From the NCBI RefSeq assembly GCF_002086125.1, contig NZ_MVHG01000015.1, forward strand, positions 1 through 64,000: a stretch of 64,000 nt of DNA. Reading direction: 5' to 3'. How positions within the stretch are numbered: the first letter of the stretch is position 1; every line of letters starts with the position of its first letter. Under the pieces are notes generated by a model, which made no database searches, was not told the origin of the DNA, and saw only the letters and a program-made list of their open reading frames with translations. This document shows, piece after piece, positions 1 to 8,711 of the stretch. Source of the stretch: Mycobacterium arosiense ATCC BAA-1401 = DSM 45069 (lineage in GTDB: Bacteria; Actinomycetota; Actinomycetes; Mycobacteriales; Mycobacteriaceae). A program made the translations under genes and the position numbers.

Positions 1-178
1 ACGGCCCGAACGCCCCGGGCACGTCTCGCCAGGCGATCCCACACCGGTACCGATAAATAATGCCCTCGACCATCGAGCGGGCATCCTGAAAGGGCCTGCC
101 CCGCTTGCCTGTCCGAGTCGGAAGCAAATCTTCAATCAACGACCACTGAGCATCGGTGAGCAACTGAAACCGCGACAT
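1..178 (-). CDS. IS5-family transposase, N-terminal fragment
   Basis: ATG at 178 opens a frame that starts MSRFQLLTDAQWSLIEDLLP and continues with GKRGRPFQDARSMVEGIIYR and CGIAWRDVPGAFG to the window edge. This is the DUF4096-type N-terminal DNA-binding region of IS5-family DDE transposases. About 59 residues are visible; the catalytic domain lies outside the window, so intactness cannot be judged. Confidence 0.85.
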   Translation of the reverse strand, partial: MSRFQLLTDAQWSLIEDLLPTRTGKRGRPFQDARSMVEGIIYRYRCGIAWRDVPGAFGP

Positions 179-225
179 GACTCAAGCCTCGGGCACAACA
201 TCCAAAATCTTTGCCAGACACGCCC
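1..225 (-). mobile_element. End of an IS5-family insertion sequence (partial)
   Basis: The element runs off the left edge of the window. Read on the minus strand it ends with GGGCGTGTCTGGCAAAG, the kind of terminal sequence found in the IS427 group of the IS5 family. A CTAG tetranucleotide (225-228) follows directly and is a typical insertion target for this group. The transposase start lies about 45 bases inside the end. The exact outer boundary is inferred because the other end is not visible. Confidence 0.6.
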
Positions 226-230
226 TAGTC

Positions 231-328
231 GCACGCGCTCGCGATCGCCACGCATCTCACTGGTGGCGACCCGCTGCGCCCGGCTGCGCCGCGCTCGCGA
301 TCGCCACGTCTCACCGCCGGCGACCCGT
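231..328. repeat. Two degenerate copies of a 56-bp repeat related to the fgd1-upstream array
   Basis: CTCGCGATCGCCACG recurs at 238 and 294 with a 56-base period. The reverse complement carries GCGATCGCGAGCGCGG, then CAGCCGGGCGCAGCGGGTCGC, which matches the 55-base unit at 62321-62572 over about 40 bases with few changes. The insertion sequence ends only a few bases to the left, so it inserted in or beside this repeat. Confidence 0.6.
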
Positions 329-397
329 CATCTGCCGTTTGCCTGCCGCTCAACCTCGCGATGCAATTAGCTCATGGCGACCACCTACACCGGTTGT

Positions 398-1723
398 ATG
401 CGATGCACCGTGTTCGGCACGGGTTACCTCGGTGCCACCCACGCGGTCGGGATGGCGGAACTGGGACACGATGTGCTCGGCATCGATATCGACCCGGGCA
501 AGGTTGCCAAGCTCGCCGGGGGCGACATCCCGTTCTACGAGCCCGGCCTGCGAAAGCTGTTGAAGGAGAACCTGGCCGCGGGTCGGCTGCGGTTCACCAC
601 CGATTACGACATGGCGGCCGACTTCGCCGATGTGCACTTCCTGGGCGTGGGCACGCCGCAGAAGAAGGGCGAATACGGGGCGGATCTGCGCCACGTCTAC
701 GCCGTCATCGATGCGCTGGTGCCGCGGTTGACGACCTCGGCGGTGTTGGTCGGCAAGTCGACCGTTCCGGTGGGCACCGCCGCCGAGCTCAACCAGCGGG
801 CCGCGGCGCTGGCGCCGCACGGGGTCGACGTCGAAATCGCGTGGAATCCGGAGTTTCTGCGCGAAGGCTACGCAGTGCGGGACACCCTCAACCCGGACCG
901 GATCGTCCTGGGCATCAAACCAAATTCGTCGCGGGCCGAGGCTGTCGTTCGTGAGCTGTACGGTCCGCTGCTCGACGCCGGTGTGCCCTTCCTGGTGACG
1001 GATCTGCAGACCGCGGAGCTGGTCAAGGTATCCGCCAATGCCTTTTTGGCAACCAAGATCTCGTTCATCAACGCCATTTCCGAGGTATGCGAGGCGGCGG
1101 GCGCCGACGTCAGCCTGCTGGCCGATGCGCTCGGCTACGACGCCCGGATCGGACGCCAATTCCTCAATGCCGGTTTGGGTTTCGGCGGAGGCTGCCTGCC
1201 CAAGGACATCCGCGCCTTCATGGCGCGCGCCGGTGAGCTGGGAGCGGACCAGGCGCTGACGTTCCTGCGCGAGGTGGACAGCATCAACATGCGTCGGCGC
1301 ACCCGGATGGTGGAACTGGCCAGCGCGGCCTGCGGCGGCTCTCTGCTGGGCGCCAACATCGCCGTGCTCGGTGCGGCCTTCAAACCCGAATCCGACGATG
1401 TGCGTGACTCACCGGCGCTCAACGTCGCCGGCCAGCTGCAGCTCAACGGCGCCGCCGTCAACGTCTATGATCCCAAGGCGCTGGACAACGCGCAGCGCCT
1501 GTTCCCGACGTTGAACTATGCGGTCTCGGTCGAAGAGGCCTGCGACCGCGCGGATGCGGTGCTGGTGCTCACCGAATGGCGCCAGTTCGTCGACATGGAC
1601 CCCGATGACCTGGCCGACCGGGTGCGCGCCCGCGTCATCGTGGACGGCCGCAACTGCCTGGACGCCGCCCGCTGGCAGCGGGCGGGCTGGCGGCTGTACC
1701 GCCTGGGCGCGCCGCGGCCGTAG
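398..1723 (+). CDS. udgA: UDP-glucose 6-dehydrogenase family protein (Rv0322 homologue)
   Basis: NAD-dependent oxidation of UDP-glucose to UDP-glucuronate, supplying sugar nucleotides for cell-envelope glycans. The 441-aa product starts MRCTVFGTGYLG with a Rossmann GxGYxG motif at residues 7-12. The substrate-domain helix LVKVSANAFLATKISF follows near 208-223, and the catalytic Cys is at about 266 in GFGGGCLPKDI. A C-terminal UDP-binding domain follows. An upstream in-frame ATG at 374 would add eight residues; 398 matches the M. tuberculosis start. The protein is almost collinear with Rv0322 and appears intact. Confidence 0.92.
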   Translation: MRCTVFGTGYLGATHAVGMAELGHDVLGIDIDPGKVAKLAGGDIPFYEPGLRKLLKENLAAGRLRFTTDYDMAADFADVHFLGVGTPQKKGEYGADLRHVYAVIDALVPRLTTSAVLVGKSTVPVGTAAELNQRAAALAPHGVDVEIAWNPEFLREGYAVRDTLNPDRIVLGIKPNSSRAEAVVRELYGPLLDAGVPFLVTDLQTAELVKVSANAFLATKISFINAISEVCEAAGADVSLLADALGYDARIGRQFLNAGLGFGGGCLPKDIRAFMARAGELGADQALTFLREVDSINMRRRTRMVELASAACGGSLLGANIAVLGAAFKPESDDVRDSPALNVAGQLQLNGAAVNVYDPKALDNAQRLFPTLNYAVSVEEACDRADAVLVLTEWRQFVDMDPDDLADRVRARVIVDGRNCLDAARWQRAGWRLYRLGAPRP

Positions 1724-1786
1724 CGGCAAGCACTGCGGGTTTTGCTTCAGCACGATTAGAAACGCTTGCCGACGGTCGCATTGTCG

Positions 1787-1806
1787 ATAGCCTTCAAAAG
1801 GGCTAT
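1787..1806. promoter_or_regulatory. Inverted repeat before the TauD-like gene
   Basis: ATAGCC and GGCTAT flank an 8-base spacer, a perfect 6-base dyad ending six bases before the first ATG of the dioxygenase gene. It may be an operator or 5' leader hairpin for the sulfonate-type operon. Seen directly; the function is inferred from position only. Confidence 0.3.
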
Positions 1807-1811
1807 ACCGC

Positions 1812-2789
1812 ATGCATTTTCGATTCGTGACAGGATTGTGTGATTTGACGACGACCGCTGCCACCGAAACCACTGTCGAAGTCGTTCCGCTGTCGGGGTG
1901 GACAGGAGCCGTGATCGACGGCGTCGACCTGTCCGCGCCGCTGAGCGAAGCGGAGAAGGCCGTCATCCGGTCGGCCTTGCACAAGTGGAAGGTGGTGTTC
2001 TTCCGCAACCAGGACCTCGACCACGCCGCGCAGATCGCGTTCGGTGCCCAATTCGGCGAGGTCACGCCGGCCCATCCCTACGAAGGCGATTCCGCGCCCG
2101 AGGGTTTCCCGCAGATCCATACCGTGTCACCGGCCGCCTACGATCGCCGGTACGGTTCGGAGTACCGGCACAAGGAGGGCTGGAACGGCCCCAACTGGCA
2201 TGCCGATGTGACACCTCTGATCAACCCGCCGTCGCATTCGATACTGCGCGCCGAAGTGGTCCCGCCCTACGGCGGTGACACGCTGTTCACCAATGTCGCG
2301 GCCGTCTATCAAGGCCTTTCGCCGTTGATCCGTGGATTCATCGACGGGCTGCGCGCCGAGCACCGGTTCGGCGCCACGTTGTCTTTCGAGCGCAGCGCCG
2401 CGAAGATCGGCGACCTGGTGCGCAGCAATCCGCTGGCGTCGATCCATCCGGTGGTCCGGGTGCATCCCGAGACCGGCGAGAAGGTGGTCTACGTCAATCA
2501 GTTCTTCACCCGGGCGATCGTCGACCTGTCACCGCGGGAAAGCCGGTATGTTCTGGACTTGTTGTTCGAGCAGATCGCGCGGCCGGAATACTCGGTCCGG
2601 TTCAAGTGGGAGCCGGGAAGCGTTGCGTTCTGGGACAATCGGGCTACGCTGCACCTCGCCCCGCGCGATTACGAGCACCTCGGCCAGGAGCGGGTGCTGC
2701 ACCGCATCACGCTGGTCGGCGATATCCCGGTGGGGCCCGACGGACGCCGATCGGAGCCCTTAGAGGGCGAGTTCTTCGGTGCCGCCTGA
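1812..2789 (+). CDS. TauD/TfdA-family Fe(II)/2-oxoglutarate dioxygenase
   Basis: Probable oxygenolytic desulfonation or desulfation enzyme that releases sulfite or sulfate from an organosulfur compound using 2-oxoglutarate and O2. In the 325-aa frame the iron ligands are visible as WHAD (H130, D132) and a distal His at 281 in WDNRATLHLA. Arg residues for 2-oxoglutarate follow in QERVLHRIT near 293-298. It resembles the M. tuberculosis alkyl sulfatase Rv3406. The first ~11 residues look unconserved, so GTG at 1827 or TTG at 1845 could be the true start. The permease gene overlaps its 3' end by 11 bases, indicating one operon. Confidence 0.85.
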   Translation: MHFRFVTGLCDLTTTAATETTVEVVPLSGWTGAVIDGVDLSAPLSEAEKAVIRSALHKWKVVFFRNQDLDHAAQIAFGAQFGEVTPAHPYEGDSAPEGFPQIHTVSPAAYDRRYGSEYRHKEGWNGPNWHADVTPLINPPSHSILRAEVVPPYGGDTLFTNVAAVYQGLSPLIRGFIDGLRAEHRFGATLSFERSAAKIGDLVRSNPLASIHPVVRVHPETGEKVVYVNQFFTRAIVDLSPRESRYVLDLLFEQIARPEYSVRFKWEPGSVAFWDNRATLHLAPRDYEHLGQERVLHRITLVGDIPVGPDGRRSEPLEGEFFGAA

Positions 2790-3594
2790 TGGCCGCGGTC
2801 CTGCCGGTCGTGCCGGCCGGCTGAATCCGGTATCGGGCGGCCGCTTTCCGGTACTGCTAGCCTGCCTGAGCCTGGTTGTCATCGTCGCCGGGTGGGAAGT
2901 CGCGGCACGATCCGGCATCTTCTCGCCCAGTCTGCTGCCCGCACCGGAGGCCGTGATAAAGGCCGCGCGCCAGATGGGCGATCAGGGAACGCTGTTAGCC
3001 GACGGTGCCGCCAGTTTCCGGCGCGCATTGTCCGGCTTCGCCCTGGGCTCGGCGGTTGCGGTCGTGGTCGCGGCGCTGACCGGGACCAGTCGTACCGCAC
3101 GAGCACTGCTGGAGCCGGTCATTCAAGTATTGCGGCCCATCCCCGCGATCGCGTTGGTGCCACTGGCCATCCTCTGGTTCGGGATCGGCGAGGAGTCGAA
3201 ACTCTTCCTCACCACCGTGGGTGTGTTCTTTCCGGTCTGGGTCAACTCTCATGCCGGCATCGCCGCGACCCGCACGGATTTTCTCCGGGTGGCCGCATCG
3301 GTCGGCGCCACCCGCAGCCAGGTGTTCGGTTGGGTGGTGTTACCGTCGGCGCTGCCGTCCATCCTGACCGGTCTACGCCAGGGTATCGCGATGTCGCTCA
3401 CGTTGATCGTCGCCTCCGAACAAACCGGTGTGACAGAGGGTTTGGGCTTCCGCTTGGACCAGTCGCGGTTGTTCAGCCAGCCCGACCGGTTGTTCGCGTG
3501 TCTGGCCGCATTGGGGATCGTCGGGGCGCTCACCGACCAGGTCTTCCACCGCGCCACCCGGCGGCACGTGCGCTGGGCGACAGAACAAGCGTGA
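2779..3594 (+). CDS. ABC transporter permease, sulfonate/taurine type
   Basis: Membrane subunit of a SsuC/TauC-type importer. About six hydrophobic segments are visible in 271 aa. The cytoplasmic EAA-type loop that contacts the ATPase reads RVAASVGATRSQVFGWVVLP followed by SALPSILTGLRQG. The GTG start lies inside the end of the dioxygenase gene, and the stop overlaps the ATPase start (GTGA), so translation is probably coupled. Nitrate or thiamine-precursor permeases share this fold; the TauD-like neighbour favours an organosulfur substrate. Confidence 0.85.
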   Translation: MPPDGRGPAGRAGRLNPVSGGRFPVLLACLSLVVIVAGWEVAARSGIFSPSLLPAPEAVIKAARQMGDQGTLLADGAASFRRALSGFALGSAVAVVVAALTGTSRTARALLEPVIQVLRPIPAIALVPLAILWFGIGEESKLFLTTVGVFFPVWVNSHAGIAATRTDFLRVAASVGATRSQVFGWVVLPSALPSILTGLRQGIAMSLTLIVASEQTGVTEGLGFRLDQSRLFSQPDRLFACLAALGIVGALTDQVFHRATRRHVRWATEQA

Positions 3595-4382
3595 AAGGCG
3601 GGCGCATCGAAGTATCCGGACTGACCGTCAGCTACCGGGGTAGCGCAACACCGGTGCTGCGCGACGTCGACTTGGTGGTCGACGGCGGATCCTTCCTCGC
3701 GCTCCTGGGTCCGTCCGGATGTGGGAAATCCACGCTGCTCAATACCATCGCCGGTTTCGTGCGACCCGTAGCCGGTGCGGTGCGGTTCAACGGTGCGCCA
3801 GTGGCCGGACCGGGCGCCGAACGCGGCGTGGTGTTCCAACGCGACGTGCTGTTCCCTTGGGCGTCGGTGCAAACCAACATCGGGTTCGCACTGCGTGCGG
3901 CGAAAGTGCCACGCGCGCAACGCCGAAAGCGCACCGTCGAATTGCTGGAGGACGTGGGGCTTTCTCCATCGCTGCTTGGCCGGCTGCCGCACGAACTCTC
4001 CGGCGGCATGCGCCAACGCGTGGGCATCGCCCGCGCCCTGGCGGGCAATCCGGAAGTTCTGCTGATGGACGAGCCCTTCGGCGCGTTGGATGCGCTCACC
4101 CGTTCGCAAATGCAGGACCTCGTCGTCGAGCTCTGGCGGCGATCGGGAACCACCGTCGTCTTCGTCACCCACGACGTCGACGAGGCGGTGCGCATCGCCT
4201 CGTCGATAGTCGTGATGAATCAGCACGGCGTCCTGCTCGATCAGATCGACAACCCATTGCCGCGGGCGCGCCCGTCGGGTGCCCTGGCCGAGCTCGCCGG
4301 CTACCCGGCGCTGCGCCGTCAGCTGCACGATCAACTGCGACCCGCTCCCGCGATCATTGCGACATGCAAGGCCAAGCCATGA
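3591..4382 (+). CDS. ABC transporter ATP-binding protein, SsuB/TauB type
   Basis: Energises the importer. The 263-aa product has Walker A GPSGCGKST (40-48), Q-loop VVFQRD near 83, signature LSGGMRQR (136-143), Walker B LLMDEPFGALD (D160, E161) and the switch His in FVTHD (H194). All catalytic residues are present. The start is the GTG overlapping the permease stop; an open frame extends far upstream but would overwrite the permease. Its stop overlaps the next start (ATGA). Confidence 0.9.
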   Translation: MKGGRIEVSGLTVSYRGSATPVLRDVDLVVDGGSFLALLGPSGCGKSTLLNTIAGFVRPVAGAVRFNGAPVAGPGAERGVVFQRDVLFPWASVQTNIGFALRAAKVPRAQRRKRTVELLEDVGLSPSLLGRLPHELSGGMRQRVGIARALAGNPEVLLMDEPFGALDALTRSQMQDLVVELWRRSGTTVVFVTHDVDEAVRIASSIVVMNQHGVLLDQIDNPLPRARPSGALAELAGYPALRRQLHDQLRPAPAIIATCKAKP

Positions 4383-5362
4383 CGGGGCAACGTTTCCCGC
4401 TGGTTGCGCTGGTGTCCGCGGCGATACTCGCCTGCGCCGTGTCGTCTGGGTGCGCAGGAGCGGGACCGTCGGACGCGGGCCGACTCACCCTGGCGTGGGT
4501 GGTCGACCCTTGCTGGTCGCAGGTGCCGGTGGCCGCAGACCTGGGCTACTTCACCGGCGCCGGGGTGAAGGTCAAGGTGGTTCCGTTCCCAACCGGCGCG
4601 GCGGCCCTGGAGGCCCTCGTCGGCGGCGCGGTCGACGTCGCTAGCGGTGGTGACGTCCCCACCGCAGCGGCGGCGCTGAAGAACACCCGGTTGCGGATCG
4701 TTGCGGACGGGTCACGATGGGACGGCGGCCGTTTCATCGCGCGCAAGTCGGCCGGAGTGAACTCGATAGCAGACCTGGCCGGGCGGCGCATCGCGGTCCC
4801 ACTGGGCAGCAGCGCGCACTACTTCGCGACAAAGTTCCTCTCCCAGGCCGGGTTCGCCGCGAGCGCCATCAACTCCCAACTGATCCAAACCGGACCCGGC
4901 GAAATCCCATCGGCGATCGCCAACCACGATGTCGACGTGGTTGCGGTGTTCCAGCCCGAGCTCGCCAAGGCTGTCGATGAATTGCATGGCGACTCAGTCG
5001 AATTGCAAGGATCACCTAAGTACAACCAACACAGCATGTATCTGGCGAACGAAAACACGGTAGCCACGAAGAAACTCGAATTATCCAAGTTTCTGGAGGC
5101 AATCCACCGCGCCGACGGCCCGCTGAGCGCTCAAGACCCGGCTGCGGTGTCCGCGGTCGCGCGGGCCATGAAGCTCGATGAGCGCCTGGTCACCGGCGTG
5201 CTGCGCGAGTTCGTGTTTCGTACCGATCTCGGTTCTGATCTGCCGGCCGATCTGGCGGACCGCGCGCACTGGGCGCAGGCGCTGGGGCGTATCCCCGGCG
5301 ACGCCGTCCTACCCGACTATCGATCCATCATCGACCCGGCACCGTTACGGGGGGCGCAATGA
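4379..5362 (+). CDS. ABC transporter substrate-binding lipoprotein, SsuA/NMT1-like
   Basis: Extracytoplasmic binding protein for the importer. The 327-aa product has a short signal peptide and a candidate lipobox, VSSGC, with Cys at about 24. A periplasmic-binding fold follows: LAWVVDPCWSQVPVAADLGY, GGAVDVASGGDVPTAAA and ADLAGRRIAVPLGSSAHYFA are typical of the SsuA/TauA/NMT1 group. ATG overlaps the ATPase stop, and its own stop overlaps the next ATG. The substrate cannot be read from sequence. Confidence 0.85.
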   Translation: MTGQRFPLVALVSAAILACAVSSGCAGAGPSDAGRLTLAWVVDPCWSQVPVAADLGYFTGAGVKVKVVPFPTGAAALEALVGGAVDVASGGDVPTAAAALKNTRLRIVADGSRWDGGRFIARKSAGVNSIADLAGRRIAVPLGSSAHYFATKFLSQAGFAASAINSQLIQTGPGEIPSAIANHDVDVVAVFQPELAKAVDELHGDSVELQGSPKYNQHSMYLANENTVATKKLELSKFLEAIHRADGPLSAQDPAAVSAVARAMKLDERLVTGVLREFVFRTDLGSDLPADLADRAHWAQALGRIPGDAVLPDYRSIIDPAPLRGAQ

Positions 5363-6309
5363 CAGTCCACTTGGTCGGCCTGGGTGGGACCATCTCCATG
5401 GAAGAGACCGCGCAGGGCGCGATTCCGGCCGCCGGTGCTGCCCAATTGGCCACGCGGGCCGGGGGTTTTGATGGCGCCCTGGACGTCGCGGTGCTGGGCG
5501 GGTCCGAGATCGATTTCGCGATCCTGGAACAACTTGTCGCGGCCCTGGACCGCCTGGTTGACCAGGGCGTCGACGGCGTGGTCGTCACCACCGGCACTGA
5601 CTCGATCGAAGAAGTGTCGGCATGGCTGTCCTATCGGGCGCAGTGGCCGATTCGCGTTGTGGTCACCGGCTCCATGGTCACCGGTGCGCGCCCGGACAGC
5701 GACGGCCCCGCCAACCTCGCCGACGCCCGGGCCGTCGCCGCCGACCCCGCGCTGGTCGACCCGGCCGTGGTGTTCGGCGGCCGCATCTATTCCGGCCGCG
5801 AGGCGGTGAAGATCTCCGGGCTGGCACGTGACGCCTTCGACGCGCCGGGCCGCGGGTCGCTGGGCATCGTCGGCAACGGTGAGGTGCGGTGGCATCGGCT
5901 GCCGCCGCGGGGGAACGCCTACGGCCCGCCGGGTGGCCCGGTTCGCCCGGCGCCGATCGTCGTCGCCGCGCTGGGCGATGACGGCGCGCTTCTGACGGCG
6001 GCCGGTGCCACGCACCCGGCGGTGGTGGTGGCGGCCAACGGCGCCGGGAATCTGCCGCCCGCCCAGGCGGCGGCCGCCGCGGCGCTGCTCGAGCGCGGCG
6101 TGCTGGTCGTCATTACGACACGCGCGGCCGACACCCTGGTGGCCGGCCGGTACGGCTATCCGGGCGGTGGCGCCACGCTGGCCGCCCGCGGGGCGGTGTT
6201 GGCTCCGGGTCTGTCGCCGCACCGAGCGCGGCTGCTGGTCACGCTGGGGATCGCCCAGGGTCGCGATGTGGAGGAGTTGCGAGCCCTGGTGGCCGCCGAG
6301 GCCCGATGA
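5359..6309 (+). CDS. Asparaginase-family amidohydrolase
   Basis: Belongs to the Thr-dependent asparaginase/glutaminase family. The 316-aa product has the nucleophile motif LGGTISMEE near residues 8-16 and the second catalytic pair in TTGTDSIEE near 77-85. A distal GREAVKIS near 153-160 corresponds to the conserved Lys region. It has no signal peptide, so it should be cytoplasmic. ATGA coupling to the binding-protein gene makes it the last gene of the TauD/ABC operon, an unusual partner. It may hydrolyse an amide in the imported compound rather than free asparagine. The last 71 bases overlap the convergent MFS gene. Confidence 0.8.
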   Translation: MTVHLVGLGGTISMEETAQGAIPAAGAAQLATRAGGFDGALDVAVLGGSEIDFAILEQLVAALDRLVDQGVDGVVVTTGTDSIEEVSAWLSYRAQWPIRVVVTGSMVTGARPDSDGPANLADARAVAADPALVDPAVVFGGRIYSGREAVKISGLARDAFDAPGRGSLGIVGNGEVRWHRLPPRGNAYGPPGGPVRPAPIVVAALGDDGALLTAAGATHPAVVVAANGAGNLPPAQAAAAAALLERGVLVVITTRAADTLVAGRYGYPGGGATLAARGAVLAPGLSPHRARLLVTLGIAQGRDVEELRALVAAEAR

Positions 6310-7609
6310 TCGGGCCCAGCACGCCAAGCGCCGCCACGGCGGTGGTGGTCACCGCGACCGGCCACAACGCCCCGCCGACGTGGGCCACCACCGAGGTGAG
6401 CAGCAGCGGAATGAGCCCGCCGATGATGGTGGAACTCTGGCCGGACAACGACATCCCGGTGTAGCGCACCCGGGCGGGGAAGGAATCGGCGAGGTATTTG
6501 GGCAGCGCGCCCCAGATGACCCAGAGCGGCGCTCCGATCAGCACCTCGGTTATCAGTAGCGACGGCAGCGTGGACGAGGCGGCGAGCACGGCCAGCAGCC
6601 CCACCGCGGGCAGCGTGAGCAGTGCGAGCAGGCCGCCGCGGATCACGTTGTTGGCGCCGACGCGATCGGCGAGCCAACCGCCCAGTACGGTCAACGCCCA
6701 GAACACGGTGACGTGCACGGCCGAGATGCCCAGCAACACCGAAGATGACGGCAGGCCAAGGGTTTTGGTGCCGTAGCCGGTGAGGAACACGGTCTCGATG
6801 AAGAACGGGACCGTCACGCCGCCGAGATAGACCGCGAAGCAGATCAACATTGTGCGACCGTGCTGACGAACCGCCTCGCGCAACGGGAACGGTGACAGCT
6901 CGCCGCTGCGGCGCAACGCGGTGAACTCCGGTGACTCGATCACCCGCAACCGGATGAACAGGCCGACGACACCGAGCGCGAGGCCGAACACAAAGGGCAC
7001 CCGCCAGCCCCAGGTCACGAAGCTGTGCTCGCTCAGCGTCGACGCCAGGATGAACAGCGATCCGGTGGCCAGGCCCTGACCCACGGCGGAGCCGGTCTGC
7101 ACCAGCGATCCCCAAAAGCCGCTCCTGCGTCGTGGGCTGGTCTCGGTGACCACCAGCACCGCCCCGGCCCACTCACCGCCAAGCCCCACGCCCTGCAGGA
7201 AACGCAACAACACCAGCAAGGCGGGCGCCGCCCAGCCGATCGCGGCGTAACTGGGCAGCAGTCCGATCAGAAAGGACGGGATCCCCATGATCAACAGCGT
7301 GGCCACGAGCATCTTCTTGCGTCCGAGGCGGTCACCCAGATGCCCGAACAAGACCCCGCCCAGCGGCCGGGCGACGAACCCGACGGCAAAAGTGCCCAGT
7401 GCGGCAAGCACTCCGGCCGTCGGGGAGGCGCGCGGGAAGAACAGCGGACCGAAGACGAGGGTGGCCGCGAACCCGTACAGGAAAAAGTCGTACCACTCCA
7501 GCACGCTGCCGGCGAGGCTGGCCAGGGCCACCCTGCGCATGCCGGGCCCGGCTTCCTCGCCGCCGGGCCGCCCCGAAAGCTCGGTGCTTTCCTGTGCTGC
7601 GATCGTCAT
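6239..7609 (-). CDS. MFS transporter, metabolite:H+ symporter type
   Basis: 456-aa integral membrane protein with about 12 hydrophobic segments. The opening WYDFFLYGFAATLVFGPLFF and the cytoplasmic loop GHLGDRLGRKKML between TM2 and TM3 are typical of the MHS (ProP/ShiA/KgtP-like) family, which imports small carboxylates or zwitterions with protons. ATG at 7609 is preceded by GGAGA at suitable spacing; the frame stays open further upstream without conservation. It faces the TauD/ABC operon and overlaps its last gene by 71 bases. Confidence 0.85.
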   Translation of the reverse strand: MTIAAQESTELSGRPGGEEAGPGMRRVALASLAGSVLEWYDFFLYGFAATLVFGPLFFPRASPTAGVLAALGTFAVGFVARPLGGVLFGHLGDRLGRKKMLVATLLIMGIPSFLIGLLPSYAAIGWAAPALLVLLRFLQGVGLGGEWAGAVLVVTETSPRRRSGFWGSLVQTGSAVGQGLATGSLFILASTLSEHSFVTWGWRVPFVFGLALGVVGLFIRLRVIESPEFTALRRSGELSPFPLREAVRQHGRTMLICFAVYLGGVTVPFFIETVFLTGYGTKTLGLPSSSVLLGISAVHVTVFWALTVLGGWLADRVGANNVIRGGLLALLTLPAVGLLAVLAASSTLPSLLITEVLIGAPLWVIWGALPKYLADSFPARVRYTGMSLSGQSSTIIGGLIPLLLTSVVAHVGGALWPVAVTTTAVAALGVLGPIIGPRRPPGLATPPHRDPGRSPA

Positions 7610-7923
7610 TGGGGTCTCCGATGGTCGGCCGGCCGGGTTCACGCGCAAACCGCCGTGACGGGCGAAATGAGCGGCGCGAGTGGGGCACGCAGAGATCGCA
7701 GCGACGACGATCGCCCGCGCGCCCCATCTTCGTTGCGGTGTCGGGTCGCGGTCGACCGCAGTCTTTCCCGTCGTGTGGGTCATCCGGCGCGCCCGCCCAG
7801 CTCAGCGCCGTTTTACCGCGGTTAACGACGGTTGGAATCAGATTGAACGCAAAAGATTCGCCTTCGGGCGCCGGCGCCTAACCGCCACCACATCAATTAG
7901 CTTGCGGCGCAAGGGATAGCCGG
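7610..7923. other. Intergenic region, no gene seen
   Basis: About 314 bases upstream of the MFS gene and downstream of the methyltransferase gene, both on the minus strand. It must hold the MFS promoter. I see short GC-rich dyads such as ACCGCGGT near 7815 but no convincing frame, RNA gene or operator. Confidence 0.5.
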
Positions 7924-8574
7924 TTATGCCCGGGCGCGCAGCACCGCGCGGGGGTACTCGCCGCCGTCGTCGCGGAACTCGACGTCGACGTCGTCGAACC
8001 CGGCCGAGCGCAGCGCGTCGACAACCGGTGCCGGATCGGGGATTTCACGAAACGGCAGGCTGGCCGCGACGTCCTCGGCGTAGTGATGACCCGCCACTTG
8101 CGGATTCAGCGAAATGTCGGCGATCACGAGCCCGCCCGGGGAAAGCACCCGGCGCCATTCGGCGAAGGCCTTCTGCGGCTCGAGCACGGTCCAGATGAAG
8201 TGCCGGGCAGTCACGGCGTCGAAACTGGCGTCGGCGAACGGCAGCTTTTCGGTGACACCTTCGACGAACGTGACCGCGATCCGCCCGTCGGCGGCCTTGG
8301 CGCGAGCGTGCGCCAACATGGCCTCGGATGCGTCGACGCCGCTCACCTCGTGGCCGAGCTCGGCCAGCAACAGCGCGACAAAGCCCGTGCCCGTGGCGAC
8401 GTCGAGCACGCGGGAGGCTGGGGGGATCGGGCTCAGGGCGTCCAGCCAACGTCGACGCTCCGGCTCCGAGGAGATGCCGTGCGCGGCCCGCTGATCGTAT
8501 TGCGAACCTTCACGCTCCCAGAACTCGCGGATCGCCGTGCGGGCGACCGGAAGGCTCGCAGTGGCATCGGGCAT
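7924..8574 (-). CDS. Class I SAM-dependent methyltransferase
   Basis: About 216 aa with motif I VLDVATGTGFVALLLAELG, the acidic ribose-binding VSGVDASEAML, and LPFADASFDAVTARHFIW in the motif II region, followed by LSPGGLVIADI. This is the UbiE/Methyltransf_11-like fold. The methyl acceptor is unknown. ATG at 8574 has GAGAGG five bases upstream and is preferred over GTG at 8580. It is divergent from the mycothiol-dependent enzyme gene. Confidence 0.8.
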   Translation of the reverse strand: MPDATASLPVARTAIREFWEREGSQYDQRAAHGISSEPERRRWLDALSPIPPASRVLDVATGTGFVALLLAELGHEVSGVDASEAMLAHARAKAADGRIAVTFVEGVTEKLPFADASFDAVTARHFIWTVLEPQKAFAEWRRVLSPGGLVIADISLNPQVAGHHYAEDVAASLPFREIPDPAPVVDALRSAGFDDVDVEFRDDGGEYPRAVLRARA

Positions 8575-8711
8575 GAGCACCTCTCGGGGACAACGGCATT
8601 CGGCGGGCCGGGCTGTCGGCGCGCCGCGACGAGCCGGACGTCGACGACAAGTCTGCAGTGCGCGCCGCCGTCACCGCAAGGCACGCGGGCCCGGCGAGTA
8701 GCCTGACCCGC

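Noticed and set aside
2892-3590. 496-aa frame extending the ATPase gene upstream over the permease
   Set aside because: The upstream 233 residues are the shifted frame of the permease. The GTG at 3591 overlapping the permease stop gives the normal family length.
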